NCBI GenBank assembly: GCA_013042475.1
Contig: JABDQA010000115.1
Location: 1-40,004, forward strand
Length of the DNA stretch: 40,004 nt
Direction of reading: 5' to 3'
Origin: Desulfofustis sp.
GTDB lineage: Bacteria; Desulfobacterota; Desulfobulbia; Desulfobulbales; Desulfocapsaceae
Shown: positions 23,933 to 32,606 of the stretch, piece after piece
How the letters are laid out: each line of letters starts with the position of its first letter
Numbering within the stretch: the first letter of the stretch is position 1
Made by a program: the position numbers and the translations under genes
Notes under the pieces: model-generated
What the model saw: only the letters and a program-made list of their open reading frames with translations
What the model was told of the DNA's origin: nothing
The model's database searches: none

Positions 23933-26900
23933 TCATTGGGCCTCAGCCGGGTTTGCCATGGCTGCGGTCGGCAGAACCTCAGACCGTTCTGCCGGCGTCT
24001 GGTTCAGCCAGAACGGGGCAAAACTTCGAGCCGGTCCCAACCCTTTTTCCTCGGAGGCTACTCCGAAAGTGATTATGGATGGCAGATAACGATCGCGCGT
24101 GTCAACTTCCTCGAGGGGCCGCTTCAGCTGACCGCCATAATCTTTCAACGCGAGGAAATTTTTCTGCCCCATATCTTTTCGTTCTATGGCCAGACCGTAA
24201 AAACTCAAGTCCACGGGATCGAGGGAATTTTCAAATTCCTGGCTTTTGACGATGGCTTTGACGATGGTAGTCCAAGCAGGTAATGCACCGGCAGCACCGG
24301 TGATGCGGGTTGATCCACGCCGCATCGGCTGGTTATCGTCGTAACCGACATAGACGCCAACACCAAAACCGTTCTCGATCACCATACCAGTACCGTCCTC
24401 TTTTGGTGCCGGCAAGTAACCAAAAAATGAAGCGTTGGTATACCGGTTAGCGGTCCCGGTTTTACCCAGCAACGGAATAGATAGGCTGAGTTCATCGAAC
24501 ATTTCATCACTCTCCTCAGGCCCCTGGAGCTTTACCTCTCTGTCAGCGTATCTCCCGGTTCCAAACTTAACCGTATTTTCAAGGATGTGGCCAAGAACCA
24601 ATGAGGTCTTGGTGGAAACTGCGCGCCTGGCCACTCCTTCCGGTCGAAAGAGTAGCGCTCCGTCCTCTGACTCGATACGGTCGATAATCGCCAGGCTATT
24701 GTTGATTTCACCGTTCTCCTCCCTGAAGAGGGTGAGGCTTCCTGTCACCAATGCCTCATAGAGTCTCGTGGTCTCCATCAGGGTGACCACATTTGAGCCG
24801 AGTGGAAAAGACAGGATTGGTTCAAGTGCGCTTTCAATGCCGAGAAACTTTCCGAATTCTACCAGGTACTTCAAGCCCACGAGAATTCTAAAATCTTCGA
24901 CCTCTGAAAGTACGTCCATCGAATAGGGCAGCAGTTTGCGCATGCGGCGAAATTCCGAGTCGACCTGCCTGCTCAAAAACTCGAAGGCTTTGACCGACAT
25001 TGTATCTCCGAGTCTGATTGATTCTATCTGCTCTTTCTTGGTGAATGGATCGGCTCGATTTAATCGTTCATGAAACTGCCAGGGACTAACCATCTGAACA
25101 TATCCTGGGACGCTGGAGGGATAGTCAAACTGGTAGCTTTCATTGATCGGATCAAAATAGAGATACGGGGTTTCGGCCCTGGCGATTGATGGTGCAAGAG
25201 CGCTGATGCCTAAGAAAAGATCCTGTCCAAGATAATTCTGCAAGCGGTTATACAACGATTGTAAAGCAAGTAAATTTCCGGCCAGCAGTCTTTTGCGCAA
25301 GCGTAGTTCCTTCTTCTCATACTCCTGCAGATCCCGGTTGGCCAATTCCTTGTCAATCTGTTTTTCAAACTGGTCGAAATTAAGTCCATAGTGGAGCTCT
25401 TTCATGGCAGGATACTCAGGCGCCAGTCCCTCGAATACCAGATCGGGCTGAATCGATCCAACCGTCTTGCGAAAGGCGGCCTGCCGAAGCACCTCTTCGT
25501 TAATCACGATGCCGTAGCGGTCTCGTATTCTCGAGCGAAAAAGCCTGTAAGGTTCAGGTTCGCCATCCACAATCCGGGGTCCGAGACCGAGTTGGGCTGC
25601 CACATCCTCGAATTGGGATCGACTCAAGTGATCGCAGAGGTGTGCCGTCAACCACACTGAAGCAACATTTTCGGAGCGGACCCCGGCCCAGCTCATGGAC
25701 ACAAGTTCATTATCGATTTCATGATCCGGCCTGGGGAAATAGGGTTGATTCTGAAAGACGAAGACGTCGCGTTTGTTGACCAGTAAATCAGCGGCATTCC
25801 AGCCAAGCTGGAGGGCTGCGGAATAGACGAACGGTTTGTAGGATGAACCCATGGTTCGCCTGGCGTACATGGCTCTGTTAAAAAATCTGTTTTCAACGCC
25901 GCCGGCCACGGACATGATTTTACCGTTGTTTACTGCAATGGCCCCGCCCTGCACCTTTGGGAACCGTTCAAGATCAAACACGGGTACCGTGAACTCATCG
26001 ATCTCCCTGACACTGACCCAGACGCGGTCACCTTCCTGGAGTTGAACAAGAAATTCATCCACATCTTTCTTGGTACTCTCGGTCCAGCGGTTTTTGAGAT
26101 ACTTGATCCGAGCGTCAACCAGAGATTCTAAACCGTTGCGATCGATGCGGCCGCGGCCGTCTTGCAGACCAGTTTCAACCTCAATGACAATTTCGTCACC
26201 CTGTTTTTCCATCTTTTCTATGGTCCCGAAGACAAAGCTACCTGTTTCGATGGTCCGGTCCCCGCGATATTTTTTCTGCGCCAGCTCCTTCTGTACTTCC
26301 TCACGCTCATAACCGCGCAAGCGGACATCCAGCGTTGAAAGCTGCTTTCTCAACCCGTAGAGGGTCTGGTGCTGGATGTATTTGTCCACGGTGGTTATCA
26401 CCCGGATACCTGACGTGGCAATATTGTCGATACCCTGTGCCCGCATAGCTTCCAGAAGTCGCTCAGAGGAAACTGCATCGGTTACCAGTTCCATGACCGA
26501 GTCGAGCGAATAACCGACAGTGCCTTTTTCGAAAGGTATCTTGGTAATTTGGGCCAGCTTATAGTCGAGTTCATCGATCATGCCCAGATTCAGCATGGCC
26601 TTTAACACGTAGGCTACTCTCTGCCTGCCACGTTCTTTGGCCAAGTCCATCGCTTCGGGATCTTTTTTTATGAACGGATTGTAATAATTGGGCCGTTTGA
26701 CCGAGCCGGCGATGTACGCCGATTCGATCAGCGTCAGTTCCTCCGGTTTCTTGTTGAAATAATATCGGGCCGCCACTCCGAGGCCATGACCATTTCCGGA
26801 AACGAAAAACTGGTTGCTGTAGAATTCGAGGATATCTTCCTTGGTGTAACGGTACTCAAGTCGCAGGGCATATATCAGTTCGATAAACTTCGACTTGTAC

Positions 26901-27316
26901 GATCGGTCTTTTCGTTTGAACAGATTCTTGGCCGTCTGCTGGGTTAGTGTGGAGCCACCCTGCACGATCCTTCCGGCTTCAATATTTTTTATTGCTGCCC
27001 GGGCAATTCCTTGGACGTCAAAACCGAAATGGCTGAAAAACCGATTATCTTCAGCAGCCACCAAGGCATTAATAAAAGTTTCCGGTATTTCCTGGTATTC
27101 CACATACTGGCGTCGCGCCTCAGAGAAAAATGCCCCCAATGGGGTGACTCCGTCACTGTAAAACACCGGGCTCTCACGGCCGAGAATCGAACGGATGTTC
27201 TCTTCGGATATTTCCTCCCCGGGCTCAAGTACGACAAAATAGTAGAGCACAGCCCCGGCCCCCGCGAAAGCAAGCAGAACGACAATGAAAAGTGCCAGAA
27301 ATATCTTCTTAATCAT
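23933..27316 (-). CDS. Class A penicillin-binding protein with a large transpeptidase-domain insertion
   Basis: 1127 residues, long for PBP1A-type enzymes. Membrane anchor at 5-28. The glycosyltransferase domain shows AAEDNRFFSHFG (Glu89) and GGSTLTQQ (120-127). A beta-rich OB-like linker spans about 355-450. The transpeptidase has Ser491-SYK494 (MGSSYKPF), the SEN motif (548-550) and KTGT (952-955), so both activities look intact. SEN and KTGT are about 400 residues apart, versus about 190 in E. coli PBP1a; the extra region (about 600-850) is charged and helical. It polymerises and cross-links peptidoglycan at the inner membrane. Upstream of the TPR lipoprotein and divergent from mltD. No strong ribosome site precedes the ATG. 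Confidence 0.95.
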   Translation of the reverse strand: MIKKIFLALFIVVLLAFAGAGAVLYYFVVLEPGEEISEENIRSILGRESPVFYSDGVTPLGAFFSEARRQYVEYQEIPETFINALVAAEDNRFFSHFGFDVQGIARAAIKNIEAGRIVQGGSTLTQQTAKNLFKRKDRSYKSKFIELIYALRLEYRYTKEDILEFYSNQFFVSGNGHGLGVAARYYFNKKPEELTLIESAYIAGSVKRPNYYNPFIKKDPEAMDLAKERGRQRVAYVLKAMLNLGMIDELDYKLAQITKIPFEKGTVGYSLDSVMELVTDAVSSERLLEAMRAQGIDNIATSGIRVITTVDKYIQHQTLYGLRKQLSTLDVRLRGYEREEVQKELAQKKYRGDRTIETGSFVFGTIEKMEKQGDEIVIEVETGLQDGRGRIDRNGLESLVDARIKYLKNRWTESTKKDVDEFLVQLQEGDRVWVSVREIDEFTVPVFDLERFPKVQGGAIAVNNGKIMSVAGGVENRFFNRAMYARRTMGSSYKPFVYSAALQLGWNAADLLVNKRDVFVFQNQPYFPRPDHEIDNELVSMSWAGVRSENVASVWLTAHLCDHLSRSQFEDVAAQLGLGPRIVDGEPEPYRLFRSRIRDRYGIVINEEVLRQAAFRKTVGSIQPDLVFEGLAPEYPAMKELHYGLNFDQFEKQIDKELANRDLQEYEKKELRLRKRLLAGNLLALQSLYNRLQNYLGQDLFLGISALAPSIARAETPYLYFDPINESYQFDYPSSVPGYVQMVSPWQFHERLNRADPFTKKEQIESIRLGDTMSVKAFEFLSRQVDSEFRRMRKLLPYSMDVLSEVEDFRILVGLKYLVEFGKFLGIESALEPILSFPLGSNVVTLMETTRLYEALVTGSLTLFREENGEINNSLAIIDRIESEDGALLFRPEGVARRAVSTKTSLVLGHILENTVKFGTGRYADREVKLQGPEESDEMFDELSLSIPLLGKTGTANRYTNASFFGYLPAPKEDGTGMVIENGFGVGVYVGYDDNQPMRRGSTRITGAAGALPAWTTIVKAIVKSQEFENSLDPVDLSFYGLAIERKDMGQKNFLALKDYGGQLKRPLEEVDTRDRYLPSIITFGVASEEKGLGPARSFAPFWLNQTPAERSEVLPTAAMANPAEAQ

Positions 27317-27558
27317 TTGAAAACACTAGTTAATTTAAGCATCAGGCAGGGTCATTTTAAAGCGCCGTTGGATGTCTGGGCACATCAATTTGCTTGCCTA
27401 AAATCACGGATCAGGTTTATATATTATAGTTTGGTCTTTCTTAGAGTAGGGAGAATGTACCTCGTCATTGCTGATATCTCAACCGGGATTCGGGCAATGA
27501 CATCAATTAACACCAGGCCCATGGGTTTTAACTAAAATATCAGACGAACACGTATATC

Positions 27559-29259
27559 TTGACAATTTATATATCTCGCACACAATCGATTTTGCTGGCC
27601 CTGGCAGTTCTGTTTCTTGCCACCAGTTGTACCACTAAACAGCAGATTTCAAGCTCGGCATTGGATCTGCCTTCTGCAAACGCCCAGTCTCCAGAGGTCG
27701 ATCCCGATCTCGAACCGCTAATCTCTGAACCGGAGATATCCCTGGATCAGGAACTTGAAGCCCTGGCTATGACCGGCCCATGGGAAGAACCTTTGGTAGC
27801 GCCCGAGGAAACTCAAATCTGCCTCGACCCGGATCTGGCAGAGCCGCTATACGACTTTCCCGTGGTCGTCAATCGACAGGTACAGATGTATCTTGATCTG
27901 TTCCAGGGTAAACAACGAAAATATTTCGCTAGATGGCTGGGCCGCTCCGGACACTACAGCGATCTCATCACGAAAGAGCTAGAAGCAGCGGAAATCCCCA
28001 GAGATCTCCTTTATCTGGCCATGATCGAAAGCGGTTTTAACCAGCGTGCCTACTCAAAATCCAGGGCTGTGGGACTCTGGCAGTTCATGTCGGGCACGGG
28101 TCGGGATTACGGCCTATCCGTCACCCGTTATGTTGATGAACGCAGAGATGCGGAAAAATCGACCAAAGCCGCAGCGGCGTATCTCAAGGATCTCTATGAA
28201 GAATTTGGCGATTGGTACCTCGCCGTCGCTGCTTATAACGGTGGTCCCGGCACCATGCGCAAGGCAATCCGGAAATCAAAATCTAGAGATTTCTGGAAGA
28301 TTGCCCAAAACCGATATCTGCGTATGGAAACCAAACGTTACGTTCCCAAGTTGATTGCCGCGATCATGATCGCCAAGCAGCCTGAAAAATACGGCTTTAA
28401 CGATATCATCTACGCAGAACCGATGACCTGGGAAACACTCGAGGTTGGACCCGGGTTGAGCATGACGGCAGTGGCGATACTAACCAACAGCAGTCAAAAG
28501 GATATAAAACTTCTTAATCAGGAACTGCGAACCTCGAGAACCCCTCTGAACCAGGAACGCTACCTGGTCAAAATACCCAGCGGCACAAAGCTACTGGCTC
28601 AGAGCAGCCTTCCCCGTTTACACAGCGTGGTACAAACCGACTACAAGACCCATATCGTCAAGCAGGGTGAGACCCTGTCCAAGATTTGCCGAAGCTACAA
28701 CATAAACACCACCGCCCTGCTCAAAGTAAACAAGCTCACCAGCAGAAACCTTAAACCGGGGACCAGGCTGAGAATTCCTTACCAGAACGTGGCCTACCGA
28801 ATTCTTCCCGAAGGTATGGACGCCAGGATCGCGGCTAAAGACGATCTCATTCTGCATACCGTCGAGCGGGGAGAAACAGTATCCGAAATCTCAAAACGCT
28901 ATCAGGTTCCGGCCGAACTGATTGTCGCCTGGAACGGTCTCTCCAATATGCACAAAATCGCCGAAGGACAGCAGCTCGCGCTGTTTATGAGCAGCACCAG
29001 CCCAACCCGGCGATCGACTGCTTTTTCGACTTCCACCTCGGCTGAGTCAGCCCTTCTCGTGCTTTCTGATTCAAAGAAAAAACCCATCAAAGTAGCTGCT
29101 CAGAAAGATTTATATACCTATTATCTAGTCAGGTCAGGAGATTCTCTGTGGACTATTTCCCGAAAGTTCAATACCTCACCTGATCGGATCAAGCGCTGGA
29201 ACAACCTGAAATCGAACCTCATTCATCCTGGCAGCAAACTCAAACTCAAGGATGTCTGA
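27559..29259 (+). CDS. mltD: MltD-type membrane-bound lytic murein transglycosylase with three LysM
   Basis: 566 residues. The start must be TTG at 27559: an in-frame stop lies at 27529-27531 and no ATG or GTG precedes the signal peptide. Lipobox LATSC (Cys24) makes it a lipoprotein. The SLT domain has the catalytic Glu157 (IESGFNQRAYSKSRAVGLWQ) and AVAAYNGGPG. LysM repeats sit at about 369-413 (HIVKQGETLSKI), 431-476 (HTVERGETVSEI) and 520-565 (YLVRSGDSLWTI). It cleaves glycan strands producing anhydromuropeptides. It is divergent from the penicillin-binding protein gene across 242 bases, pairing synthesis with cleavage. No clear Shine-Dalgarno precedes the TTG, so expression may be low. Confidence 0.93.
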   Translation: MTIYISRTQSILLALAVLFLATSCTTKQQISSSALDLPSANAQSPEVDPDLEPLISEPEISLDQELEALAMTGPWEEPLVAPEETQICLDPDLAEPLYDFPVVVNRQVQMYLDLFQGKQRKYFARWLGRSGHYSDLITKELEAAEIPRDLLYLAMIESGFNQRAYSKSRAVGLWQFMSGTGRDYGLSVTRYVDERRDAEKSTKAAAAYLKDLYEEFGDWYLAVAAYNGGPGTMRKAIRKSKSRDFWKIAQNRYLRMETKRYVPKLIAAIMIAKQPEKYGFNDIIYAEPMTWETLEVGPGLSMTAVAILTNSSQKDIKLLNQELRTSRTPLNQERYLVKIPSGTKLLAQSSLPRLHSVVQTDYKTHIVKQGETLSKICRSYNINTTALLKVNKLTSRNLKPGTRLRIPYQNVAYRILPEGMDARIAAKDDLILHTVERGETVSEISKRYQVPAELIVAWNGLSNMHKIAEGQQLALFMSSTSPTRRSTAFSTSTSAESALLVLSDSKKKPIKVAAQKDLYTYYLVRSGDSLWTISRKFNTSPDRIKRWNNLKSNLIHPGSKLKLKDV

Positions 29260-29333
29260 GGACCCCAACAGGTTCCGCCTGGTAAGAATTTTTCTGAAGC
29301 CTCTCCTGTCACTGGTTCTGTCCCCGAGTTCTT

Positions 29334-30566
29334 ATGACCATGAATAGTATTTCCTCAGAACAGCGGGACACTGCCATACAAGCTCCAGGCACCGATAATT
29401 ACCCAGCCGATGTACAGTTTATCGAGCAGGGGAAACGAATGGTGATCTTGGTGGGGACCGCCCATGTTTCTCAGCAGTCAGTCGATCTTGTTCAACAGGT
29501 GATCGAACAAGAAAGGCCCGACCGCGTCTGCATCGAACTCGATGACAAGAGGTTCCAGGCGCTCTCGGACGAAAACCGCTGGCAGAAACTGGACCTGAAG
29601 GCCGTGATTAAAAACCGTCAGTTGTCCACCCTGATGGTTTCGATGATGATGGCTGGCTACCAGAAAAAGCTCGGCGACAACCTCGGCGTGTCTCCGGGTG
29701 CCGAGTTGCTGGCGGCCGCGAGGAGTGCTGAAGGTCTCGGTATCCCGATCCATCTTTGTGACCGGGATATCAGAATTACCTTGCGAAGAGCCTGGAAATC
29801 AAATTCCTTATTCCGCAAGGCATACCTCTTGAGTTCTCTGATTGCCGGGATGTTCTATTCAGAGGAGATTGATGAGGAGAAACTGGAGGAACTTAAAAAG
29901 CAGGATGTCCTGACCGAATTGATGGCCGAAATGAGTGATTCGCTGCCTGAGATGAAAAAAGTCCTCATCGACGAACGTGACATCTATATGGCAGAGCAAA
30001 TCAAGAGAACTGCAGGACAGCGCTTGGTAGTTGTGGTCGGCGCCGGCCATCTGGAAGGCATTAAGAAGCAGCTTCTTAACGACCAGTCTGCTGATCTAGG
30101 CGCACTAACCACCATCCCGCCCGTTTCCAGAATGTGGAAAACCCTGGGTTGGCTGATACCTGCCATCATTATCGGCTCGATCGGGCTTATCGCTATCTCA
30201 AAGGGATATGCAACCGCAGGTGACAACATCGTCTATTGGATTCTGGCCAACGGAATACCAGCTTCGATCGGCTCGGCACTGGCCCTGGCTCATCCTCTGA
30301 CAATCTTTGGTGCTTTCGCTGCTGCACCCGTAACGAGCCTGACTCCGGTCATCGGTGCGGGTTACGTGACTGCATTCATTCAGGTGATGACCAGACCGCC
30401 CGTGGTCCGGGAATTCGAGACAGTCGGCGAAGATATGGCTACTTTATTTGGCTGGTGGCGCAATAAATTGCTCAGGGTTTTTCTGGTGTTTATTTTGACC
30501 GGGATCGGATCGGCAATCGGTACCTATGTGGGGGGCTACGAGATAATCAAGACCCTGATGAGTTGA
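29334..30566 (+). CDS. TraB/PrgY-family membrane protein
   Basis: 410 residues. The N-terminal TraB domain shows VILVGTAHVSQQSVDLV (about 38-54), RVCIELDDKRF, and VVVVGAGHLEGIKKQL (about 232-247), with the conserved His and Glu of this putative metalloprotease-like fold. The C-terminal third (about 268-405) has several hydrophobic helices, including a Gly/Ala-rich pair and FLVFILTGIGSAIGTYVGGY, anchoring it in the inner membrane. Relatives include enterococcal PrgY/TraB, which limits pheromone signalling, but most family members are uncharacterised. Start ATG 29334 (second ATG 29340); 75 bases after mltD. The close spacing to yhbY (19 bases) suggests a shared transcript. Confidence 0.9.
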   Translation: MTMNSISSEQRDTAIQAPGTDNYPADVQFIEQGKRMVILVGTAHVSQQSVDLVQQVIEQERPDRVCIELDDKRFQALSDENRWQKLDLKAVIKNRQLSTLMVSMMMAGYQKKLGDNLGVSPGAELLAAARSAEGLGIPIHLCDRDIRITLRRAWKSNSLFRKAYLLSSLIAGMFYSEEIDEEKLEELKKQDVLTELMAEMSDSLPEMKKVLIDERDIYMAEQIKRTAGQRLVVVVGAGHLEGIKKQLLNDQSADLGALTTIPPVSRMWKTLGWLIPAIIIGSIGLIAISKGYATAGDNIVYWILANGIPASIGSALALAHPLTIFGAFAAAPVTSLTPVIGAGYVTAFIQVMTRPPVVREFETVGEDMATLFGWWRNKLLRVFLVFILTGIGSAIGTYVGGYEIIKTLMS

Positions 30567-30584
30567 GGGACTGTCATTTATGGA

Positions 30585-30917
30585 ATGAATACTATGACAA
30601 ATGAAATACAGCCGTTATCAAACGCCCAGAAGAAATTTTTGCGAAAACTCGGTCATGGCCTCAGCCCGGTAGTTTACATCGGCAAGGAAGGTCTCAGTGA
30701 GACGGTGGTTGTGGCGATCGATGAAGCGCTTGAATATCATGAGTTGATCAAGATAAAGATCATCAACACCGACAAGATATCCAAGCAGGAAGCGGCCGAC
30801 AGGGTACCGGAGCTTTCCAAGGGTCACCTCGTCCAATTAATTGGCAAAACGCTGCTGGTCTATCGTCGAAACAAGAATAAGAAAAGAGACGATCAGATTC
30901 CTCTGCCCAAGAAATAG
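30585..30917 (+). CDS. yhbY: YhbY-type CRM-domain RNA-binding protein
   Basis: 110 residues, about the family length. The CRM/KH-like fold shows LSNAQKKFLRKLGHGLSPVVYIGKEGLSETVV, containing the GHGL version of the GxxG loop, and LVQLIGKTLLVYRRNKNKK at the end. YhbY binds pre-50S ribosomal particles and acts in 23S rRNA maturation. The lysine-rich tail is typical. ATG 30585 is close to a GGA; ATG 30594 has better spacing from it. It begins 19 bases after the TraB-family gene. Confidence 0.95.
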   Translation: MNTMTNEIQPLSNAQKKFLRKLGHGLSPVVYIGKEGLSETVVVAIDEALEYHELIKIKIINTDKISKQEAADRVPELSKGHLVQLIGKTLLVYRRNKNKKRDDQIPLPKK

Positions 30918-31054
30918 CTTTCCTTTGAGGTGAGCTGCTCGTTTTCATCGCACAGCTGCAGGGAATTGCTGGCGTAAACCTTCACTGCTACTTCATTCTC
31001 AGCTGATCAAACGGGTTTTTGATAGTACGTCAATCCTCCACCAAAGATTCATCC

Positions 31055-32236
31055 ATGGATATTGGTTTCTCGCTTAAACCACTGCCCGCCATCTCCTTTG
31101 GAGCCGGGTCTATAGAAGAGCTGAATTCCATAGTTCATCACATCGGTTCTAAATTTCTGACAATCACCGGACCAGGTTTTAGAGCCAGATACTCTCGCTG
31201 GTCCTCCCTCGAAAAGCAATTGCGAGGCTCTGGAGTCAGTCTTGATTTGGTAACCATCAGTGGCGAGCCTTCCCCGGAAATCATCGATCAGATTGTCGAC
31301 TCGTTTTTTCCTCAGAAACTCGATGGAGTCATCGCCATTGGTGGCGGCAGTGTTCTTGATGCCGGCAAAGCCGTGGCAGCCATGCTGCCGGCAGGCAAGA
31401 AGATCGAACAATTCCTCGAAGGGGTCGGCTGTCGTCAGCCTGACGGCAAATCGCTTCCTTTCGTGGCGGTTCCCACCACTGCCGGTACCGGCAGTGAGGC
31501 ATCGGCTAATGCAGTGGTTACCAGGCCCGGTCCCAACGGCTATAAAAAATCATTGCGTCATCAAAACTATATTCCCGACTATGCCCTGATAGATCCTCAA
31601 CTCATGCAAACCTGTCCGCAGAAACTCACGGCAGCATGTTCGATGGATGCGTTCAGTCAGTTGGTTGAGGGGTTTCTCTCGAACCAGGCATCACCGATGA
31701 CCGATGCCATCGCCTGGAGTGGCATCGAAGCAGTGGAAAGATCGCTGGTCAAGGTCTGCCACCATGGCGATGATCTCAGAGCCCGCACCGATATGGCCTA
31801 TGCTGCCTTGTGCTCAGGAATTGTACTTGCCAATGCCGGACTTGGCATAATCCATGGACTGGCACCAGCATTGGGAAGTATATTTTCAATATCCCATGGA
31901 GTGGTGTGCGGTACCCTGATGGGATCAGGTAATGCAATCACGTTGGAAAAACTTAGTGAACTGTTTGACTCGGATCCGCATTGTCAGAGCTACATCGACA
32001 AGTATAATCGGTTGGGATATCTTTTTTGTGGACCAAGTGTTGAAACTCATAATGCGGCCAGGTGCTTTGTCGAAAAGCTGCACTATATGATCGAACTTCT
32101 TAAGCTGCCACGTTTAGCTGAGTTAGGTGTCAGTTCGGATAGTCTCGACAAGGTGGTAGAAACCGCATCCAATAAGAATAACCCGGTACTCCTCTCTCCA
32201 GAGGAAATCAAAAGAATTCTGCTCAACCGGCTTTGA
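31055..32236 (+). CDS. Iron-type (group III) alcohol dehydrogenase
   Basis: 393 residues from ATG 31055; a TTG at 31019 would add 12 residues. The NAD(P)-binding part has IAIGGGSVLDAGKA (GGGS at 97-100) and PTTAGTGSEAS. Metal ligands are Asp198, His267 and His281 (HGLAPALGSIFSISH spacing 14), but the second ligand, usually His in DALTHAIEA, is Gln202 (MDAFSQLVEG). Three-ligand sites occur in glycerol-dehydrogenase-like members, so zinc or altered metal use is possible. The substrate is unknown; reduction of aldehydes or ketones to alcohols is the family chemistry. It is isolated: its stop is 10 bases from the convergent small lipoprotein gene. Confidence 0.9.
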   Translation: MDIGFSLKPLPAISFGAGSIEELNSIVHHIGSKFLTITGPGFRARYSRWSSLEKQLRGSGVSLDLVTISGEPSPEIIDQIVDSFFPQKLDGVIAIGGGSVLDAGKAVAAMLPAGKKIEQFLEGVGCRQPDGKSLPFVAVPTTAGTGSEASANAVVTRPGPNGYKKSLRHQNYIPDYALIDPQLMQTCPQKLTAACSMDAFSQLVEGFLSNQASPMTDAIAWSGIEAVERSLVKVCHHGDDLRARTDMAYAALCSGIVLANAGLGIIHGLAPALGSIFSISHGVVCGTLMGSGNAITLEKLSELFDSDPHCQSYIDKYNRLGYLFCGPSVETHNAARCFVEKLHYMIELLKLPRLAELGVSSDSLDKVVETASNKNNPVLLSPEEIKRILLNRL

Positions 32237-32246
32237 GCAGGACAAT

Positions 32247-32462
32247 TCACTGCGCCTGCTTTTGCAGTTGTTCTCTTCTCTGTTCTTCGATTTCCCTAAC
32301 CGCTTCAGCCTTTTCCAGCGGTGTCTTTATCTGCTCGACCACTTTGTCAGCGACCTCTTTGGTGGCTCGGTCAATAGAGCTTTCTTGTCGGATTTCGTCT
32401 TCCTCCTGGGAACAGGAGGACAGCAGTAAACAGCATATTATGCAGATAAGAAGGCGGCTCAT
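32247..32462 (-). CDS. Small lipoprotein with charged helical tail
   Basis: 71 residues. Signal peptide with lipobox LLSSC (Cys17) and a highly charged, probably alpha-helical mature part rich in Glu, Lys and Gln. A good Shine-Dalgarno (CCGGAGG, 4 bases before the ATG) supports translation. No family recognised. It is convergent with the alcohol dehydrogenase gene and divergent from the ABC transporter gene. Small lipoproteins of this type can be Lpp-like spacers, but this has no C-terminal Lys. Confidence 0.75.
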   Translation of the reverse strand: MSRLLICIICCLLLSSCSQEEDEIRQESSIDRATKEVADKVVEQIKTPLEKAEAVREIEEQRREQLQKQAQ

Positions 32463-32580
32463 TTATCCTCCGGATGGCAAAGTAACGGTCGATGATTATT
32501 GTCGGTCCATCCCATTGTTTCTTGGCAATGTAATCATCAAATTCCTAATATGGGCCGAGTGTCGACTAAAGTTTACCACA

Positions 32581-32586
32581 TATAAT
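32581..32586 (+). promoter_or_regulatory. Consensus -10 element for the ABC exporter operon
   Basis: TATAAT at 32581-32586, 20 bases before the GTG start at 32607. There is no good -35 at 16-18 bases. Transcription would begin near 32593, leaving a leader of only about 14 bases and no strong ribosome site, so the first ABC gene may be translated from a short leader. Confidence 0.35.
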
Positions 32587-32606
32587 CTATTCTGGACAAC
32601 CAACTG

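Noticed and set aside
27455-27535. 26-codon ORF with AGGGAG ahead of its ATG, upstream of mltD
   Set aside because: Very short, no recognisable features, and it ends before the mltD start without overlap; a leader peptide is possible but unsupported.
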